DNA of 64,000 bases, taken from assembly GCF_003854935.1 (NCBI RefSeq), contig NZ_CP033971.1, positions 248,001-312,000 on the forward strand, in the 5' to 3' direction. Below are positions 61,735-64,000 of this stretch, piece after piece. The notes below the pieces were generated by a model that was not told the origin of the DNA, ran no database searches, and saw nothing but the letters and a program-made list of their open reading frames with translations. This DNA is from Cupriavidus pauculus. Its GTDB lineage: Bacteria > Pseudomonadota > Gammaproteobacteria > Burkholderiales > Burkholderiaceae. Made by a program: the position numbers and the translations under genes. How positions within the stretch are numbered: the stretch's first letter is position 1; every line of letters begins with the position of its first letter.

Positions 61735-64000
61735 TTAGGCTGCGCGGGCGAGCATTTCGCGCACGTAGCGGTCTTGCCAGTCGGGCTCGCCCGACGCGTA
61801 ATGGGTGTCGCAGATGGATTGCGCCACACCGTCAGAGCGCAGCATTGCCACCATCTCGTCGCTGAAAGCGGTCTGGAGCATTCGGGTCTGGACGTTGGTG
61901 ATCCAGAGGTAGTCACGGTTCGGTACCGCGTCGGAGATCATCTGGATCTGGTCTTTGGTCAGGCCGAACTTGTCCCCGTAAAGGTCCGTGCTCGTTTTGG
62001 CCTGGCTGTTGGGCAGATAGATCCAGTTGGCGATGTTCTCCTTGAGGATTTCGAAGTTCGCCACGCGCGCGATTTGCCGCAGGGATTGCGTCGCCGCCCA
62101 GATGGAGCCGTTGAGCTTCCGGATGGTGGTGATCCAGTCTTCGAAGCGCTTGTAGAAGCGCTCGTTCTGGAAGAAGAAGCCGCATTCCTCTACTTCGATG
62201 ACGGTGTAGCGGATGCCGTCCATCGACTGACTGATCCGGTAGAACGCATAGTCGGTGAAGAGCGCTGCCGCCCGAGGAAATTTCTGGAACAGTTCGCCGC
62301 ACTCGATGCAGAGGTTGTCGCTCACTGCGAAGGCATCCTCGACATGATCGAAGAAGTGACCGTACTGCCCGCCCACCAGCCAAATTTGCAGCCGCTCGCG
62401 CAGATCGGCATGGAGCATCGTGGAGAGGGCACTGAGGGTCCACCGCTCGCGGGGATAGCTCGCGAGCAGCTTCACTGCCTCGAACATGTCCTGACTTTGT
62501 TGCGGCGAAAGGGAGAAATCGTCGTCTTCGAGGGCCAGCGTCAGCCATTCGGTGACGTAGGTGAAGCTGCCCGGGTCGGCGAGGAGCGACAGCGGATTGA
62601 CCGGCGTGCTCGCCTGGAACTTGCCGGTTACGTCGATGAATGCCCCCCCGCTGAGCAGCGTGGGGATACGCGTGGAGCGGTCCTTGTCGAAACGGATGCG
62701 ACGCGCCTTGTGCCGATCCGCCTGCGACACCAGGAAGTTGAGGAAGACCGACTTCCCGGCCCCGATCGGGCCGATCACAAACAAGTGTCCGTTGCCGCCC
62801 GGCTGATGCATATCGACGCGTTGCCCGGTGCGGTGCCGAGTCGGCAAGCAGGTGAGGGGTGGCACCTCGGTCCCGGTCTTCTCGGAGAGCCATGCGTTGC
62901 GGGTGGGCCCTTCGAGCACCGATCGCACCGGGGCGATATCCGAGACGGCGGGGGTCTCGACAAACTGAAGGCGTCGCTGGCGGTCCCAGCGGCCGGGCAG
63001 GGTACTGTTCCACGCTGCCATCAGGTTCGTCTTCTCGCGGATCGCGCCAAAGCCGGCATTGGTCAGCGTGCCAATCACTTCGCTCACCGCGTCTTCGACT
63101 TCGGCTTCCGTATCGGCATAGATGACGATGGAGATGTTGGCGAAGCCGTGCTGCACACCTTCCGCTGTCAGACGTTTGAGCGCCTTGCCCGCTTCCTTGG
63201 CCAGTTCCTCCCGCCCTTCGTCGTTCTCATTCTCTTCCTTCGAGACATACTGCTGGACCATGGAACGGAGGTTGACTGCCGCCATCTTGTAGAAGCGACG
63301 CACCTTCTCGATATAGGCCGTCGCGCGTGCCGTATCGAGGAAGCGGTACATGATGCAGATGTCCAGCTCCGCATCGACTTGCAGGAGAGCGTCGAGCGCG
63401 GCTTCCTGGAAGCTCATCCATTCCTTTACGGCGACAACCGCGGCATAGCGCTTGCCGTGCGCCGACTCGAACAGAAGGCGTTCGGAACCTACCGTAATCT
63501 CCGACTCGCTCAGGTGAGTGTCGAGCATCGTCACCGGGAAACGGATGCGGCGCTTCGGTACGCTGGGGTTGGCGACCTGATGGAGCGCGGCGTAGCTGTC
63601 CTGCATCGCCAGGCGCGTCGGTTTAATGCGCGGAATGCCACCGGTGAACGCGTCGAGCATGGCCTCGAACCGCCGCGTGTCCGAGCGGATCTTCTCCATG
63701 TCGAAGGCGAAGGCGCTGCGGGCAAGCACCGTATCCTTGGTCGCTTCGAGCAGGGCGGCGAGGATCGGCTTACCGCCCACGGTCATGTGATGGCCAATCT
63801 TTTCGAAGAACTTGGCCACGCCCGTCTCCGGGGTATAGGCGATGCTCAGCGAATGCGCATTGCGGTAATACCTGCCCGTTGTCATGTGGGCGCGGTTGAG
63901 CGCGTCGAGACGGGCATCGGTTCCGTTGCTGAACTCGCCCTCTACGTACCCCTTGGTACGCCGGTGCGTCAGGCGCCACCAAGCTGTGATGCGGTTGTCA
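61735..64000 (-). CDS. virB4: VirB4/TrbE-type T4SS ATPase (5' end outside window)
   Basis: At least 754 codons of a VirB4-family ATPase. The frame stays open to the window edge upstream of an internal ATG (residues RTKGYVEGEFSNGTDARLDA before MTTGRYYRN), so the N-terminus is missing. Seen are the CagE/TrbE N-domain, Walker A VIGPIGAGKSVFLNF, Walker B-like YTVIEVEECGFFF (Glu-Glu where many have Asp-Glu), and the C-terminal ATQSLRQIARV...IYLPN motif. It powers pilus assembly and substrate transfer. First visible gene of the operon. Confidence 0.92.
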   Translation of the reverse strand, partial: DNRITAWWRLTHRRTKGYVEGEFSNGTDARLDALNRAHMTTGRYYRNAHSLSIAYTPETGVAKFFEKIGHHMTVGGKPILAALLEATKDTVLARSAFAFDMEKIRSDTRRFEAMLDAFTGGIPRIKPTRLAMQDSYAALHQVANPSVPKRRIRFPVTMLDTHLSESEITVGSERLLFESAHGKRYAAVVAVKEWMSFQEAALDALLQVDAELDICIMYRFLDTARATAYIEKVRRFYKMAAVNLRSMVQQYVSKEENENDEGREELAKEAGKALKRLTAEGVQHGFANISIVIYADTEAEVEDAVSEVIGTLTNAGFGAIREKTNLMAAWNSTLPGRWDRQRRLQFVETPAVSDIAPVRSVLEGPTRNAWLSEKTGTEVPPLTCLPTRHRTGQRVDMHQPGGNGHLFVIGPIGAGKSVFLNFLVSQADRHKARRIRFDKDRSTRIPTLLSGGAFIDVTGKFQASTPVNPLSLLADPGSFTYVTEWLTLALEDDDFSLSPQQSQDMFEAVKLLASYPRERWTLSALSTMLHADLRERLQIWLVGGQYGHFFDHVEDAFAVSDNLCIECGELFQKFPRAAALFTDYAFYRISQSMDGIRYTVIEVEECGFFFQNERFYKRFEDWITTIRKLNGSIWAATQSLRQIARVANFEILKENIANWIYLPNSQAKTSTDLYGDKFGLTKDQIQMISDAVPNRDYLWITNVQTRMLQTAFSDEMVAMLRSDGVAQSICDTHYASGEPDWQDRYVREMLARAA

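Noticed and set aside
61913-63013. 366-codon minus-strand frame
   Set aside because: Shadow of virB4 in another phase, Arg/Pro/Gly-rich, with no motifs.

Overview
The window is high-GC and looks like a secondary replicon (megaplasmid or large plasmid) of a beta-proteobacterium in Burkholderiaceae, most like Cupriavidus/Ralstonia. The reasons are the style of the two H-NS proteins and the Lys/Ala-rich H1-like protein, a plasmid parA-parB-rep block with palindromic centromere-like sites and iterons, a conjugation operon, and a dense accessory region full of LysR/AraC/TetR/MocR regulators, toxin-antitoxin modules and decayed genes. No rRNA, tRNA or CRISPR array was seen.

Layout. 1-2.3 kb: a partial unknown gene with an upstream palindrome, a small HEAT-like protein, a set of minus-strand terminators and a vapBC module. 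2.3-3.4 kb: scrap (hipA 3' end joined to an ISL3-type transposase piece, and an amidotransferase tail). 3.4-6 kb: a collagen-like Gly-X-Thr lipoprotein divergent from a GT2-TPR glycosyltransferase. 6-10.6 kb: a catabolic cluster (aminotransferase, BKACE enzyme, amino-acid binding protein, RpiR regulator) with a recurring AACnnnnGTT promoter motif. 11-12.7 kb: an intact hipBA pair. 13.4-16.9 kb: small proteins, then three nucleoid-associated proteins in a row. 17.5-19.1 kb: tetR plus a 3-hydroxyisobutyrate-dehydrogenase-like gene. 20.6-23.9 kb: a PuuD-like amidotransferase whose nucleophile Cys is Asp, an AraC regulator and a MocR regulator. 23.9-25.6 kb: an RclR/RclC-like pair. 26.4-37.9 kb: redox and detoxification enzymes (GST, AhpD-like, nitroreductase, alpha/beta hydrolase, VOC, SDR, Rid protein) among LysR genes and many pseudogenes. 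38.4-45.3 kb: lipoproteins, a cold-shock/DUF1294 protein, an isochorismatase-type hydrolase, an unknown secreted protein, a K+-channel-like protein, a third hip remnant and a flavodoxin-like protein. 45.3-47.5 kb has no convincing gene.

The replicon core spans 47.6-52.4 kb: four 16-18-bp palindromes upstream of parA-parB, then about 16 copies of the iteron GGTGAANNNNTTTGGGG, partly in regular doublets, then the Rep initiator. A UvrD-type helicase follows on the opposite strand. From 54.5 kb to the end, a tightly packed minus-strand operon carries virB4 (running off the edge), trbJ/virB5, trbL/virB6, a TraI/MobH-like protein, the TraD coupling ATPase and four accessory proteins, so the replicon is probably conjugative.

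The most interesting items are the collagen-like lipoprotein/glycosyltransferase pair, the BKACE cluster with its candidate operator, the Cys-to-Asp amidotransferase, the centromere and iteron arrays, and several proteins of unknown function. All functional statements rest on reading motifs by eye; no database search was run.
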